The notes under the pieces: generated by a model
Seen by the model: the letters and a program-made list of their open reading frames with translations, nothing else
The model's database searches: none
Told to the model about the DNA's origin: nothing
From: an uncultured Dehalococcoidia bacterium
GTDB lineage: Bacteria > Chloroflexota > Dehalococcoidia > Lucifugimonadales > UBA3495
Length of the DNA stretch: 64,000 bases
Assembly (NCBI GenBank): GCA_958296385.1
Contig: OY282494.1
Span: 2,455,537-2,519,536 of the forward strand
Direction: 5' to 3'
Part shown: positions 28,892 through 37,204 of the stretch, piece after piece
How the letters are laid out: each line of letters begins with the position of its first letter
Position numbering within the stretch: position 1 is the first letter of the stretch
Program-made: the position numbers and the translations under genes

Positions 28892-29644
28892 TCAAGGGCC
28901 GGCGCGCCGGGTGCCCACAAACAGATGGCCGCCAATCTCGCCGTCGTAGCCCTCCGTCTCCAGATATTCGGCGTCAAACCCGGCGGCCTCCAGCAGCGTC
29001 AGCCAAGTTGACTTGGGGAACAGGCCGCTGGTGTGCCGGTCTTGCTCAACGGTTATCTCGCCGTCCCGGTTGATGATAAACAGGAACACCGACTCAATGG
29101 TAGTGTCCGCCGGGTTGGGGTCGGCGGTGTACTCAATAAACGTAACGTCGCGCTGGCGGTCGTGCCGGGTCCAGTCGATGACGCGCGGCCCGCGGAAAGA
29201 ATCCCGCAGGCAGTCGGGGGCCAGCAGCAGCAGGCCGCCGGGGTTGAGATGATGGACGGCGGTAGCAATCGCCGCGCGCAGGTCGGCTTCGTCCAGCATA
29301 TAGTTGACGGCATCGTAGATAGCAACCACGTCAAAACGCCGGTCAAGCCGTATCGTGCGCATATCGCCCAGATGATGCACCGTAGTGGGGTTCAGGTTGC
29401 GGGAAAGTTCCAGCATACGGGGCGATAAATCCACCGCCTCGGCATCAAAATGCGCCGTCAGATGGGACAGCAAATGACCGCCCCCGCAGCCCAATTCCAG
29501 CAGCCGGGGGCGCCGTCCGTCGCTGAAACACGCCGGTTCCAGCCGCTCCAGAATCACGTTCCGCCAGAGAAAAGCATCGGGAATATACTCCTCAGGCGGG
29601 CTGATAATTGGCCACAGATCGGCCAGGTCGTCGTACAGTCGCAT
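28892..29644 (-). CDS. class I SAM-dependent methyltransferase
   Basis: This 250-residue protein has motif I LLELGCGGGHLLSHL, the acidic end of strand 2 in AEAVDLSPRML, DVVAIYDAVNYM after strand 4, and HHLNPGGLLLLAPDCL. The C-terminal half has the strand-rich pattern typical of the small-molecule methyltransferase group. Target unknown. Confidence 0.82.
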   Translation of the reverse strand: MRLYDDLADLWPIISPPEEYIPDAFLWRNVILERLEPACFSDGRRPRLLELGCGGGHLLSHLTAHFDAEAVDLSPRMLELSRNLNPTTVHHLGDMRTIRLDRRFDVVAIYDAVNYMLDEADLRAAIATAVHHLNPGGLLLLAPDCLRDSFRGPRVIDWTRHDRQRDVTFIEYTADPNPADTTIESVFLFIINRDGEITVEQDRHTSGLFPKSTWLTLLEAAGFDAEYLETEGYDGEIGGHLFVGTRRAGP

Positions 29645-29692
29645 GGGCAGAACGGGTAATCAGAAAGCGGGTAATCAGATGGACGGCAGACG

Positions 29693-30436
29693 CTATTCGT
29701 CCTGCAACTCGTTCAGGAGCGACTGGATTAGCAAAACCCCTCTGGCCCCGGAGCTGGTATGAGCGATAAAGCCGTCCCGATCCAGAAACGCGTAGCTAGG
29801 AACGCCGCTCACGCCGTAGGCCGAGGCCAGCAGCGCCTGTTCGTCATATATGTTAGGGAACGACAGCCCGTTGCCCGCGACAAAAGCGCTGGTGTCGGCC
29901 TCCGTAGTGTTAAACTGCGACACGCCAACAACATTAATGCCGGCAGCCTCCAACTCGTCGGCGTAAAGCGACTGGACAGCGGGCAACTCCCGCTGGCAGT
30001 GCGGTCACCAGGGCGCCCAAAACACCACCAGCGTAGGCGTCCCCAAAGTATCCGCCAAGTCAAACTCCCCCCCATCCAGCAAAACCGCCTGAAACAGCGG
30101 CGCCGGCTGGCGCTCGCCCTCAACCGCGCGGGTAGGCAGCGGCCGGGGGGTGTAGGTGGGCCGGAGCGTAGCGGCAGGTTGGAGCGCAGCAGTAGGCGCC
30201 GGCGGCTCGGTTGCGACGGCGGCGGCGTCCGGGCTGGCGGTGGGCGCGATGCTGGGGATTAGAGCCTGCACGGTAGATTCGTAGCTGACAGTCGCCGGCT
30301 GCGCCGCCGGATTGGCGCAGCCGATTACGGCCAACGCCAACAACGCAACCAGCGCCGACGCTAAAATCGCCGGCCGCCGGCGGGAGTGCCGGGCCGGGTT
30401 GCGGGTATGGTGGTGGCTGGGGATTGGGGCGTCCAT
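29693..30436 (-). CDS. TlpA-like thioredoxin lipoprotein with in-frame UGA in the active site (probable selenoprotein)
   Basis: Reading UGA at 30007-30005 as selenocysteine gives a 247-residue protein. It has a basic start, a hydrophobic stretch ending in the lipobox VIGC, and an Ala/Pro/Thr linker. A TlpA/ResA-like thioredoxin domain follows with FWAPW-U-PHCQRE, where U is residue 144 and the partner Cys is 147, plus the cis-Pro loop GVPSYAFLD. The frame is intact on both sides of the UGA. A stem-loop follows at once (29971-30000). Without Sec the protein would stop exactly at its redox centre. The alternative is a Cys-to-stop point mutation. It would act as an extracytoplasmic thiol reductase. 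No selA, selB, selC or selD is in the window. Confidence 0.75.
29971..30000 (-). promoter_or_regulatory. candidate bacterial SECIS element
   Basis: Read on the minus strand after UGA and a few bases: ACUG-C-CAGCGGG-AGUUG-CCCGCUG-UC-CAGU. The upper stem is 7 perfect base pairs, the lower stem 4 pairs, and the 5-nt loop has G at its second position, 18 nt after the UGA. This fits the published bacterial SECIS rules: a loop with G in its first two positions, 16-37 nt from UGA. SelB would bind the loop. Confidence 0.7.
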
Positions 30437-30602
30437 ATCGGTAAAACAGCGCTTTATTGGGGCAGTGGGCGTTGCGTGAGCATATCTGCTTGCATCGTAC
30501 AGCGCAATACAGTGTAACACCTCGCGCGTGCCAACTTTCGCCGGGAATTGCGGCGTCGGGAAAATGCGGGCACGGTATGGATGCTGCGATGACACGCTTG
30601 CC

Positions 30603-30631
30603 TTGACATCCGACTACCCCTGTAACAGAAT
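30603..30631 (+). promoter_or_regulatory. possible sigma-70-like promoter
   Basis: TTGACA, 17 bp, CAGAAT, upstream of the alpha/beta hydrolase gene. The -35 box is perfect and the -10 box is weak (4 of 6). Confidence 0.35.
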
Positions 30632-30663
30632 AATGCCAACCCAATATTGACAGGAACGAAAGC

Positions 30664-31464
30664 ATGACAACAGCACTGAGCGGTTCAAGAACTACCGTGA
30701 ATGTTAATGGCACTGCCGTTGAGATGTACTCCGGCGGCAGCGGCCCGCCCCTGGTGTTCTTCCACGGCGCCGGCGGTTCCTCCGGCTGGCAGCCGTATCA
30801 CGAGGACCTGGCCGCCGAGTACACCGTGTACGTCCCCAGCCAGCCCGGTTTCAACGGCACCGAGGCCCCCGGCTGGGTCAAGACCATCGCCGACGTGGCC
30901 CACTTCAACCATATGTTCATCGCGGCCCTGGGCTTGCAGGACATCGTGCTGATGGGCTCCTCCATGGGCGGGTGGGTGTCCGCTGAGATGGCCGCTATGG
31001 ACGACCACAACATTGACGCCCTGATTCTGATTGACGCTGCCGGCATCAAGCCCCGCGACGGCGAGATTGCGGAAATCTTTATGGTCTCCGCCGACACCCG
31101 GTTGCAGCAGCGTTTCCACGACCCCAGCCAGGTTGAGAACTACGCAAACTACACGCGGGAACTGTCGCCGGAGGAGCAGCTGGTCGTGCACTCCAACGCC
31201 ATCACCGCGTCCCAGCTCTGCTGGCGCCCCTACCTGCACAACCCCAGCCTGCCCCACTACCTGGCCCGCGTCAACTCGCCCACCCTAATCGTCTGGGGCC
31301 GCGAGGACGCCATCATCCCCGTCGAGTGCGGCCACCTGTTCCAGCAGGCCATCAACGGCAGCCAGCTCTATATCATTGATAACTGCGGCCATTCTCCGGC
31401 CATCGAAAAGCGCGGCGAGTTCGTTTCCGCCGTAACCGGCTTCCTCAACAGCAACAGCTTCTGA
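30664..31464 (+). CDS. alpha/beta hydrolase
   Basis: This 266-residue alpha/beta-hydrolase-fold protein has the oxyanion block VFFHGAGGSSGWQPY, the nucleophile elbow LMGSSMGGW with Ser100, the acid-bearing VWGREDAIIP and the catalytic His in NCGHSPAIEK. Its layout resembles the C-C bond hydrolase (MhpC/BphD-like) and haloperoxidase groups. Substrate unknown. AGGAACG lies before the ATG. The LLM gene follows 113 bp downstream. Confidence 0.85.
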   Translation: MTTALSGSRTTVNVNGTAVEMYSGGSGPPLVFFHGAGGSSGWQPYHEDLAAEYTVYVPSQPGFNGTEAPGWVKTIADVAHFNHMFIAALGLQDIVLMGSSMGGWVSAEMAAMDDHNIDALILIDAAGIKPRDGEIAEIFMVSADTRLQQRFHDPSQVENYANYTRELSPEEQLVVHSNAITASQLCWRPYLHNPSLPHYLARVNSPTLIVWGREDAIIPVECGHLFQQAINGSQLYIIDNCGHSPAIEKRGEFVSAVTGFLNSNSF

Positions 31465-31577
31465 TTCTGACGGGCCGAATCCCCGAACCGAACGCCCGCC
31501 GCCCGCAAACCCGCCGGCCCGCCGCCGCGCAACGACGCCACCGGCCCACGCACGCCAACGAGAAGGAGCAAACCATT

Positions 31578-32729
31578 ATGGCGCACGACCTCGAAGTATT
31601 CTGGTTCTCGGAACAGCCCTACGGCCACGTCACCGAAGACGACCTGGCCCCTTACGAATCGGGCCGGATGCACTTCCCCAACACTTACTTTGACCCGGAG
31701 AAGGCCCACACCCTCTACTCCAACTACCACGACCAGTACCAGCTGGCCGACGAAGTGGGCTTTGACGGCATCATGTCCAACGAGCATCACAGTTCCTACT
31801 GGTGCATGAAGCCGTCGGTCAACGTTGACGCCGCCGTCATCACCCAGCGCACCAAAAAGGCCAAAATCGCCATGCTGGGCAACGTCATCGCCGTCAACGA
31901 CCCCGTGAAAATGGCCGAGGAGATTGCCATGCTCGACTGCATCAGCGGCGGGCGCATCATCTCCGGTTTCGTGCGCGGCACCGCCGTGGAAACCCTCCAC
32001 GCCGGCTATCCCCCCACCGAGAACCGCCCCCGCTTTGAGGAGGCCCACGACCTCATCGTCAAGTGCTGGACGGAACCCGGCCCCTTCCGCTGGGACGGCG
32101 AATACTGGCCCCATCGCATGGTCAACCCCTGGGTCGTCCCCATCCAGAAGCCCCATCCCCCGGTCTGGTTCCCCGGCACCGGCAGCCCCGAATCCGTAAT
32201 CTGGGCCGCCAAACACCGCTACCCCTACATGAACCTCGGCTCCCTGCTCGACCTCACCAAGCAGCTGAAAGGCATCTACCACGAAACCGCCGCCGCGGAA
32301 GGTTACCAGGCCGGCCCGGAGCACTTCGGCTACCTCATCCGCTGCCTGGTCGCCGACACCGACGAGAAAGCGCAGGAGATTGGCCGCACTTTCCTGTGGA
32401 CGGAGAACCACCGCAACCGTGGCCCCGTCGAGTTCAACGACCCGCCCGGCTACCAGTCCCGCGAGGCCCTGCGCATCAAGATGTCCCGCCCCCTGATTGG
32501 CACCGGCACCATGGGCCGCCGGATGTCCTACGAGGAGCTGCAAGACGCCTACAACATCATCGTCGGCAGCCCGGAAACGGTAACCGAAAAGCTCCGCCAC
32601 ATCCGCCGCGACCTGGAACCCGGCTACATCCTGATTTACGGCAACGAAGGCCATATGCCCCACCAGGACGTAATGCGCTCCGTAGAGCTGCTCGGCACCA
32701 AGGTAATACCCGCCCTGAAAGAAGGGTAA
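31578..32729 (+). CDS. LLM-class flavin-dependent oxidoreductase
   Basis: This 383-residue luciferase-like monooxygenase has LADEVGFDGIMSNEHHSSYW early (the NEHH block of the family), then LGNVIAVNDPVKMAEEIAMLDCISGGR, GFVRGTAVE and the C-terminal IVGSPETVTEKL. It uses reduced FMN and oxygen, or F420, on an unknown substrate. GAAGGAGC lies before the ATG. Together with the hydrolase upstream it may form a degradative pair. A strong terminator follows. Confidence 0.88.
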   Translation: MAHDLEVFWFSEQPYGHVTEDDLAPYESGRMHFPNTYFDPEKAHTLYSNYHDQYQLADEVGFDGIMSNEHHSSYWCMKPSVNVDAAVITQRTKKAKIAMLGNVIAVNDPVKMAEEIAMLDCISGGRIISGFVRGTAVETLHAGYPPTENRPRFEEAHDLIVKCWTEPGPFRWDGEYWPHRMVNPWVVPIQKPHPPVWFPGTGSPESVIWAAKHRYPYMNLGSLLDLTKQLKGIYHETAAAEGYQAGPEHFGYLIRCLVADTDEKAQEIGRTFLWTENHRNRGPVEFNDPPGYQSREALRIKMSRPLIGTGTMGRRMSYEELQDAYNIIVGSPETVTEKLRHIRRDLEPGYILIYGNEGHMPHQDVMRSVELLGTKVIPALKEG

Positions 32730-32753
32730 GCGCCTGAACGGCCCCCACATTTT

Positions 32754-32788
32754 AGCGCCGGCCGCTGTGCGTGGCTGGCGCTTTTTTT
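32754..32788 (+). terminator. Rho-independent terminator after the LLM gene
   Basis: AGCGCCGGCC pairs with GGCTGGCGCT (one G-U pair) around a short loop, followed directly by seven Ts. Confidence 0.8.
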
Positions 32789-32826
32789 CACGCCGGAATA
32801 GCGGCAATTTGCGAGGTGCCAGCAGC

Positions 32827-33000
32827 ATGAATGATAGCAATAGCCTTACCCAAATTTACGATGAGCTGCGCCGGCGCGCCGTCGCCCAGTTCGGCGCAGC
32901 CCGCGCCGCCGAACTGGAATCATTCCTGCGGGCGGCGGCCGAGCAGGTTTCCGACGTCAACCGCGCCGACGTACACCCCGACCTGGAGCCGCTGCGCTAG
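32827..33000 (+). CDS. small protein preceding the amidase, possible AtzG/GatC-like partner
   Basis: A 57-residue helical protein (SLTQIYDELRRRAVAQFG ... HPDLEPLR) ends 39 bp before the amidase. Small helical partners of this size accompany several amidases (GatC with GatA, AtzG with AtzE). The position and size suggest the same role, but the sequence likeness is not strong enough to name it. GCGAGGTG lies before the ATG. Confidence 0.6.
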   Translation: MNDSNSLTQIYDELRRRAVAQFGAARAAELESFLRAAAEQVSDVNRADVHPDLEPLR

Positions 33001-33039
33001 GCCCATTCGTCTCCTCTCACCGTCAAACGAGGTTTAACG

Positions 33040-34395
33040 ATGCCCGAACTCTACGAGCTAACGCTGTCCGCAGCCGCCGCGCAGATTCGCGCCGGCGCCC
33101 TTTCCCCGGTTGCCCTGGCCGAGTCCCTGCTGTCCCGCATTGACGCGCTGGACGCCGACTTGCGCGCCTGGGTCACCATCGACCGGGATGCCGTCCTGTC
33201 AACGGCCCGGCAGCGTGAATCCGCCGTCCACAGCGGCGAACCCCTCGGCCCCCTCCACGGCGTCCCCGTTGGCCTCAAAGACATCTTTTACACCGCCGGT
33301 ATGCTCACCGCCTGCGGTTCCAAAGTGTACGCCGACTTCGTACCGGACTTTGACGCCGCCTCGGTTGCCAAAATCAAAGCGGCCGGCGGCATCATCCTCG
33401 GCAAGGCGGTCACCACCGAGTTTGCCACCTCCGACCCCTCGCCCACGCGCAACCCCTGGAACCCGGCGCACACCCCTGGCGGTTCCAGCAGCGGCTCGTC
33501 GGCGGCGGTGGCTGCCCGCATGGTTCCCGCCGCCCTCGGCTCCCAAACCGGCGGCTCCACCTGCCGCCCCGCCGCCTACAACGGCATCGTCGGCCTCAAA
33601 CCCACCTACGGCCGCATCAGCCGCTATGGTGTCGTCCCCGTCAGCTGGTCGCTTGACCACGTCGGCATCCTCACCCGCACCGTCGCCGACGCCGCCCGGC
33701 TGCTATCCGTACTGAGCGGCTCCGACGACAACGACCCCGGCAGCCTGCAACACCCCGTACCCGACTTCGCCGCGCAGCTGGCCGAGCACGACCGCCCCCC
33801 GCGCATCGGCCTGGTGCGCCAGTACTATCAGGACTACGCTACGCCGGAGATCTGGGCCCACACCGAGTCGGTAGCCAGTCAACTGGCCGCCGCCGGCGCC
33901 GAAATCGTAGAGCTGCCGCTGCCCGACAGTTTCGCCCGGGTGCACAGCCTCCAGCGCATCGTGATGAACGTAGAGTGCGCCGCATTCCACCAGGCCAATC
34001 ACCGCATCCGCGCCGCCGACTACGCCCCCCGAATCCGCGCCGGCATCGAGATGGGCCTGATTATGCCCACCGCCGCCTACCTGCAAGCCCAGCGCCTCCG
34101 CCGCCAATTCCAAACCGACTTCAACAACCTGACCGCCCGCGCCGACGTCATAATGACGCCAACCACACCGGCCCCCGCCCCCCCAGACCTCAACACCACC
34201 GGCGACGCCGCATTCCAGGTGCCCTGGACCGCCGCCGGCCTGCCCACCATAACCATCCCCACCGGCCTGAGCGCGCAAGGTATGCCAATGGCAGTACAAC
34301 TCGGCGGCCCCTGGGCGCAAGAGGGCAAAGTTCTGGGCGCCGCCCAATGGTGCGAACGGGTAGCCGGCCTCAACCAGGCTCCCCCCATTTCTTGA
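33040..34395 (+). CDS. amidase (amidase signature family)
   Basis: This 451-residue amidase has Lys80 (GVPVGLKDIFYTAG), Ser149 in the [13 protein letters not shown] loop and Ser173 in SQTGGSTCRPAAY, making up the Ser-cisSer-Lys triad. The segment IVGLKPTYGRISRYGVVPVSWSLDHVG is shared with GatA but the rest differs, and no gatB or gatC is here, so it is likely a catabolic amidase such as an AtzE/biuret or aryl-amidase relative. A small gene upstream may be its partner. Confidence 0.88.
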   Translation: MPELYELTLSAAAAQIRAGALSPVALAESLLSRIDALDADLRAWVTIDRDAVLSTARQRESAVHSGEPLGPLHGVPVGLKDIFYTAGMLTACGSKVYADFVPDFDAASVAKIKAAGGIILGKAVTTEFATSDPSPTRNPWNPAHTPGGSSSGSSAAVAARMVPAALGSQTGGSTCRPAAYNGIVGLKPTYGRISRYGVVPVSWSLDHVGILTRTVADAARLLSVLSGSDDNDPGSLQHPVPDFAAQLAEHDRPPRIGLVRQYYQDYATPEIWAHTESVASQLAAAGAEIVELPLPDSFARVHSLQRIVMNVECAAFHQANHRIRAADYAPRIRAGIEMGLIMPTAAYLQAQRLRRQFQTDFNNLTARADVIMTPTTPAPAPPDLNTTGDAAFQVPWTAAGLPTITIPTGLSAQGMPMAVQLGGPWAQEGKVLGAAQWCERVAGLNQAPPIS

Positions 34396-34424
34396 CGTCC
34401 CTTAACGATGACGTCCCTTAACGA
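34393..34424 (+). repeat. 16-bp tandem repeat, two copies
   Basis: TGACGTCCCTTAACGA occurs twice without a gap, starting at the amidase stop codon. It brings a -35-like TTAACG to the right distance from the -10 box at 34425. Confidence 0.8.
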
Positions 34425-34430
34425 TATGAT
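34402..34430 (+). promoter_or_regulatory. probable promoter of the RNase-H-like pair
   Basis: TTAACG, 17 bp, TATGAT. Both boxes lie within or at the edge of the 16-bp tandem repeat, 32 bp before the start of the next gene. Confidence 0.45.
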
Positions 34431-34461
34431 AGCATCAACACGCCGGTAAGGAGGAGGGAAT

Positions 34462-35124
34462 ATGACGACCGCTGAACCAGACTATCTTTTCCTGGGATTC
34501 GATCCGGGCGGTCATAACACTTTCGGGTGGAGCGTATGTAGAGAGGTCAATTACAGTCTGGAGTGCCTTGACTCCGGCTTGGCAAATGACGCTCGCGACG
34601 CCATTGACCAAGTGCGCGAGTTAATCGCCGCCTACGATAACGTGCACGTCTGGGCCGCGGGTATTAACGCCCCCCTGCTCTGGAATGAGCGCGGCACCCG
34701 GAACGTTGACGACAGAGTCCGCCATGCGATGGTGGTCGCCGGCTTCCCGGCGCGTCAGGTGGGTGGCACGGTTCAGGCTGTGAACGGCCTGCGCGGTGCG
34801 TGCGTAGTGCAAGGTACATTGCTGGCCCGGCATCTCAGCGAGGATGCCGATTGGGATTTGACGATTACGGAGTCCCATTCCAGAGCATTTCATCACTTGC
34901 TCACCAGTACCGGAGAATCTGAGTTGTCAGTAAGGGAATCTATAGTCACCAACGGACTGGACGAACACCAACTGGACGCCACTCGTTGCGCCCTAGCCGC
35001 CTGGGGAGCAATGCGAAACCTGCCCTTGCCCCAGCGCACCTGGCAAAACCTCTACGAGGGCGAACCCACCCTAATCTACCCGCACCAAATCCCCGTCAGC
35101 TACTGGATGCCCCTACCCGCCTAA
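34462..35124 (+). CDS. DUF429-like / RNase-H-fold protein
   Basis: A 220-residue protein with FLGFDPGGHNTFGWSV at the start (the first acidic strand of the fold), VWAAGINAPLLWNERG in the middle (the acid of strand 4 is replaced by Asn), ITESHSRAFHHLL, and LDEHQLDATRCALAAWGAM as the C-terminal acidic helix. It resembles DUF429 proteins and more distantly the one at 6449. AAGGAGGAGGG lies before the ATG. Function unknown. Base use is less GC-rich than around it. Confidence 0.6.
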   Translation: MTTAEPDYLFLGFDPGGHNTFGWSVCREVNYSLECLDSGLANDARDAIDQVRELIAAYDNVHVWAAGINAPLLWNERGTRNVDDRVRHAMVVAGFPARQVGGTVQAVNGLRGACVVQGTLLARHLSEDADWDLTITESHSRAFHHLLTSTGESELSVRESIVTNGLDEHQLDATRCALAAWGAMRNLPLPQRTWQNLYEGEPTLIYPHQIPVSYWMPLPA

Positions 35125-35188
35125 CCCGCCAACCGATACCCCCCAACTCCTGCGCAAGCAAACACAACCCCCCACAGGAGGCGCAAAG

Positions 35189-35818
35189 ATGATGGCACCT
35201 AGAATAATCGCAGGTCAAGTCGCTGACATTAATGAGGATGCGGGTCAATGGCTGATTGTCGATATGGGCTTTTCCAGTACGAAACGCTCATGTGGTGTTG
35301 GGAATGACGCTGGAGAACCTTATGTGGTCACGTTCAGCGGCCTAGTAACATTGGCGACCCAGGAAGTCCAGAGGGCCGATTCACGGCCCCTGAACTTGCT
35401 ACTTGAAGCCCCACTCTCAGTGGCATTTCAGCAAAATGGCAACCCTACTCGTCGGATATGTGATACCTACGATGGCCAACACCGAGATTGGTATGTGAAT
35501 GCCGGGGCCACAACGCTTATTGCCGCTAGCTATTTGTTGCGGGCTCTGCACGCCTGTCAAATACAACGCGACGTGCGGTTGTTCGAAGGTTTTGTTTCAT
35601 TCGGGCGTCACCAGGGCAGAACTAGAAATAATGCAGAGCGGATCGCAGCGCACAGAGCGGACGTATTGGCCCTCAGAAATGCCGTTTGGTATGGGGCTAA
35701 TGCTCAGATCTTCGATCCAGGGGAGCTCGTACAACATCCCAACCGCATTGAGTCGGCATTCCATTTCTTGGATGAGGATTTGATACCTCCCGTAATTCGC
35801 ATTAACCCCGCCCCTTGA
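35189..35818 (+). CDS. hypothetical protein, possible RNase-H-fold partner
   Basis: This 209-residue protein has IVDMGFSSTKRSCGVG near the start, LNLLLEAPLSVAFQQNG in the middle, FEGFVSFGRHQG and RADVLALRNAVWYG near the end. The order of acidic blocks (D, E, E, D) parallels its neighbour at 34462, so an RNase-H-like fold is likely but not certain. It follows that gene by 64 bp with its own CAGGAGGCG site. Base use is clearly less GC-rich than most of the window, hinting at transfer. Confidence 0.5.
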   Translation: MMAPRIIAGQVADINEDAGQWLIVDMGFSSTKRSCGVGNDAGEPYVVTFSGLVTLATQEVQRADSRPLNLLLEAPLSVAFQQNGNPTRRICDTYDGQHRDWYVNAGATTLIAASYLLRALHACQIQRDVRLFEGFVSFGRHQGRTRNNAERIAAHRADVLALRNAVWYGANAQIFDPGELVQHPNRIESAFHFLDEDLIPPVIRINPAP

Positions 35819-35824
35819 TTCGTA

Positions 35825-37159
35825 CTAGTTGGAAAGCCGATAAATCCCGGATTCCTGCGATAGCAAGTACAATTCCCCCTCGCCGTCCTCCCCAAACGAC
35901 ATAATCCGCAGCCCCGTATCGGCCAGTTCCCGGTGTTCCGTCACGACGCCCCCGGCGTAGCGCAGCCCATACACCTTGCCGGAGCAAAAATCGCCGTACA
36001 CGTAGGCGCCGTTCAGCCAGGGGATGCTGCCGCCCCGGTACACGTACCCGCCAATCACCGAGCAGGGTTCGCCGTCCAGCGCGTACTCCCACACCGGCGG
36101 CGTCATCCCGGCGCCGTCGCAGCCGTCCCGCGGCTGGAAACAATGGCCGCCCTCCAGCACGTTCCACCCATAATTGCCGCCCCTTTCAATGAGGTCAATC
36201 TCCTCCCAGCGATTCTGCCCCACGTCGCCAGCCCATATATCGCCGGTAACGCTGTCAAACGTAAATCGCCAGGGATTGCGCAGCCCGTAGGCCCAGATTT
36301 CGCCGCGCCCGCCGCCGCCGGCAAAAGGGTTGTCCGGCGGAATGACGTAGGGCAACTCCGCCGTAGCATCAGCTACGTCAATCCGCAAAATCGCCCCCAG
36401 CAGCGTTGCCGTATTCTGCCCGTGTCCCTGCGGATCGCCTCCCGACCCGCCGTCGCCCAGCCCGATGTACAGGTAGCCGTCCGGCCCAAAAGCCAGCATC
36501 CCCCCGTTGTGATTCGGGTAAGGCTGCCCAACGGACAGTATCACCAGCTCGCTGTCCGGGTCGATTGCGGCTGCGTCCGGCGCCAGGTCAAAGCGCGCCA
36601 CCACCGACCGGCGCGGCTTGGACGCCGAATAGTACAGGTACAGATGCCCCGCATCGTTCGGGTCAAGCGCCATCCCCAGCAGCCCCTCCTCCGAACCCCG
36701 GCTGCTCACCCGCCCGGTAATGTCCAGCAGCTCCGCTGCGGCCGCGTCCGGCTGCCATCCGTCAAACCCCCAAACCCGCCCGTCCCGCTCGGATACCAAC
36801 ACCCGCCCCGCCGGCGTCTGAACCAGATTGGTAGGCTCATCAAACCGCCGGCCCGTCAGCGCCGGTTCCAACCGCAGCATCCCCAGCGGCGGCGCGGCAG
36901 TTGGCGATGGCGATGGCGATATTGTTGCTGATTGAATCACCGTCGGCGATGCTGCCGTTGTCGGCGCCGGCGCCGCTGCCGGTGCCAGGAACGTCGGTGC
37001 TGGGAACGTCGCTGATGTCGGCGCCGCCGTTGCGAACGATGGTGCCGCCGTCGGTGTCGGTGTCGGCTCCGCCGTCATCGCTGGCATCGGCCCGGCGTCA
37101 ACGCAGCCCGCCGCCAGCGCCATCAGCAAAACGATTAGAATGGTTGCGATTACTGCCAC
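35825..37159 (-). CDS. PQQ-type sugar dehydrogenase (beta-propeller lipoprotein)
   Basis: This 444-residue lipoprotein has a signal peptide ending ALAAGC, a Thr/Pro/Ala linker to about residue 95 and a GSDH/HHIP-like six-blade propeller. The propeller shows LVSERDGRVWGFDG, GSEEGLLGMALDP, NHNGGMLAFGPDGYLYIGLGDGG, YGLRNPWRFTFD, GDVGQNRWEEIDLI and GGNYGWN. It probably oxidises sugars outside the membrane; the cofactor PQQ is assumed from the family. It starts with GTG. It ends 6 bp from the convergent gene upstream. Confidence 0.87.
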   Translation of the reverse strand: MAVIATILIVLLMALAAGCVDAGPMPAMTAEPTPTPTAAPSFATAAPTSATFPAPTFLAPAAAPAPTTAASPTVIQSATISPSPSPTAAPPLGMLRLEPALTGRRFDEPTNLVQTPAGRVLVSERDGRVWGFDGWQPDAAAAELLDITGRVSSRGSEEGLLGMALDPNDAGHLYLYYSASKPRRSVVARFDLAPDAAAIDPDSELVILSVGQPYPNHNGGMLAFGPDGYLYIGLGDGGSGGDPQGHGQNTATLLGAILRIDVADATAELPYVIPPDNPFAGGGGRGEIWAYGLRNPWRFTFDSVTGDIWAGDVGQNRWEEIDLIERGGNYGWNVLEGGHCFQPRDGCDGAGMTPPVWEYALDGEPCSVIGGYVYRGGSIPWLNGAYVYGDFCSGKVYGLRYAGGVVTEHRELADTGLRIMSFGEDGEGELYLLSQESGIYRLSN

Positions 37160-37204
37160 GTCCCCACCATACTACAATCACCCAAACAAAATTGGAGCAG
37201 CCTG

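Noticed and set aside
31368-32840. 490-codon antisense frame over the LLM oxidoreductase
   Set aside because: It lies opposite a well-supported gene in high-GC DNA and has no recognisable protein motif.
34393-34424. Tandem 16-mers as the start of a CRISPR array
   Set aside because: The two copies are adjacent with no spacer, there are only two, and no cas genes are present.
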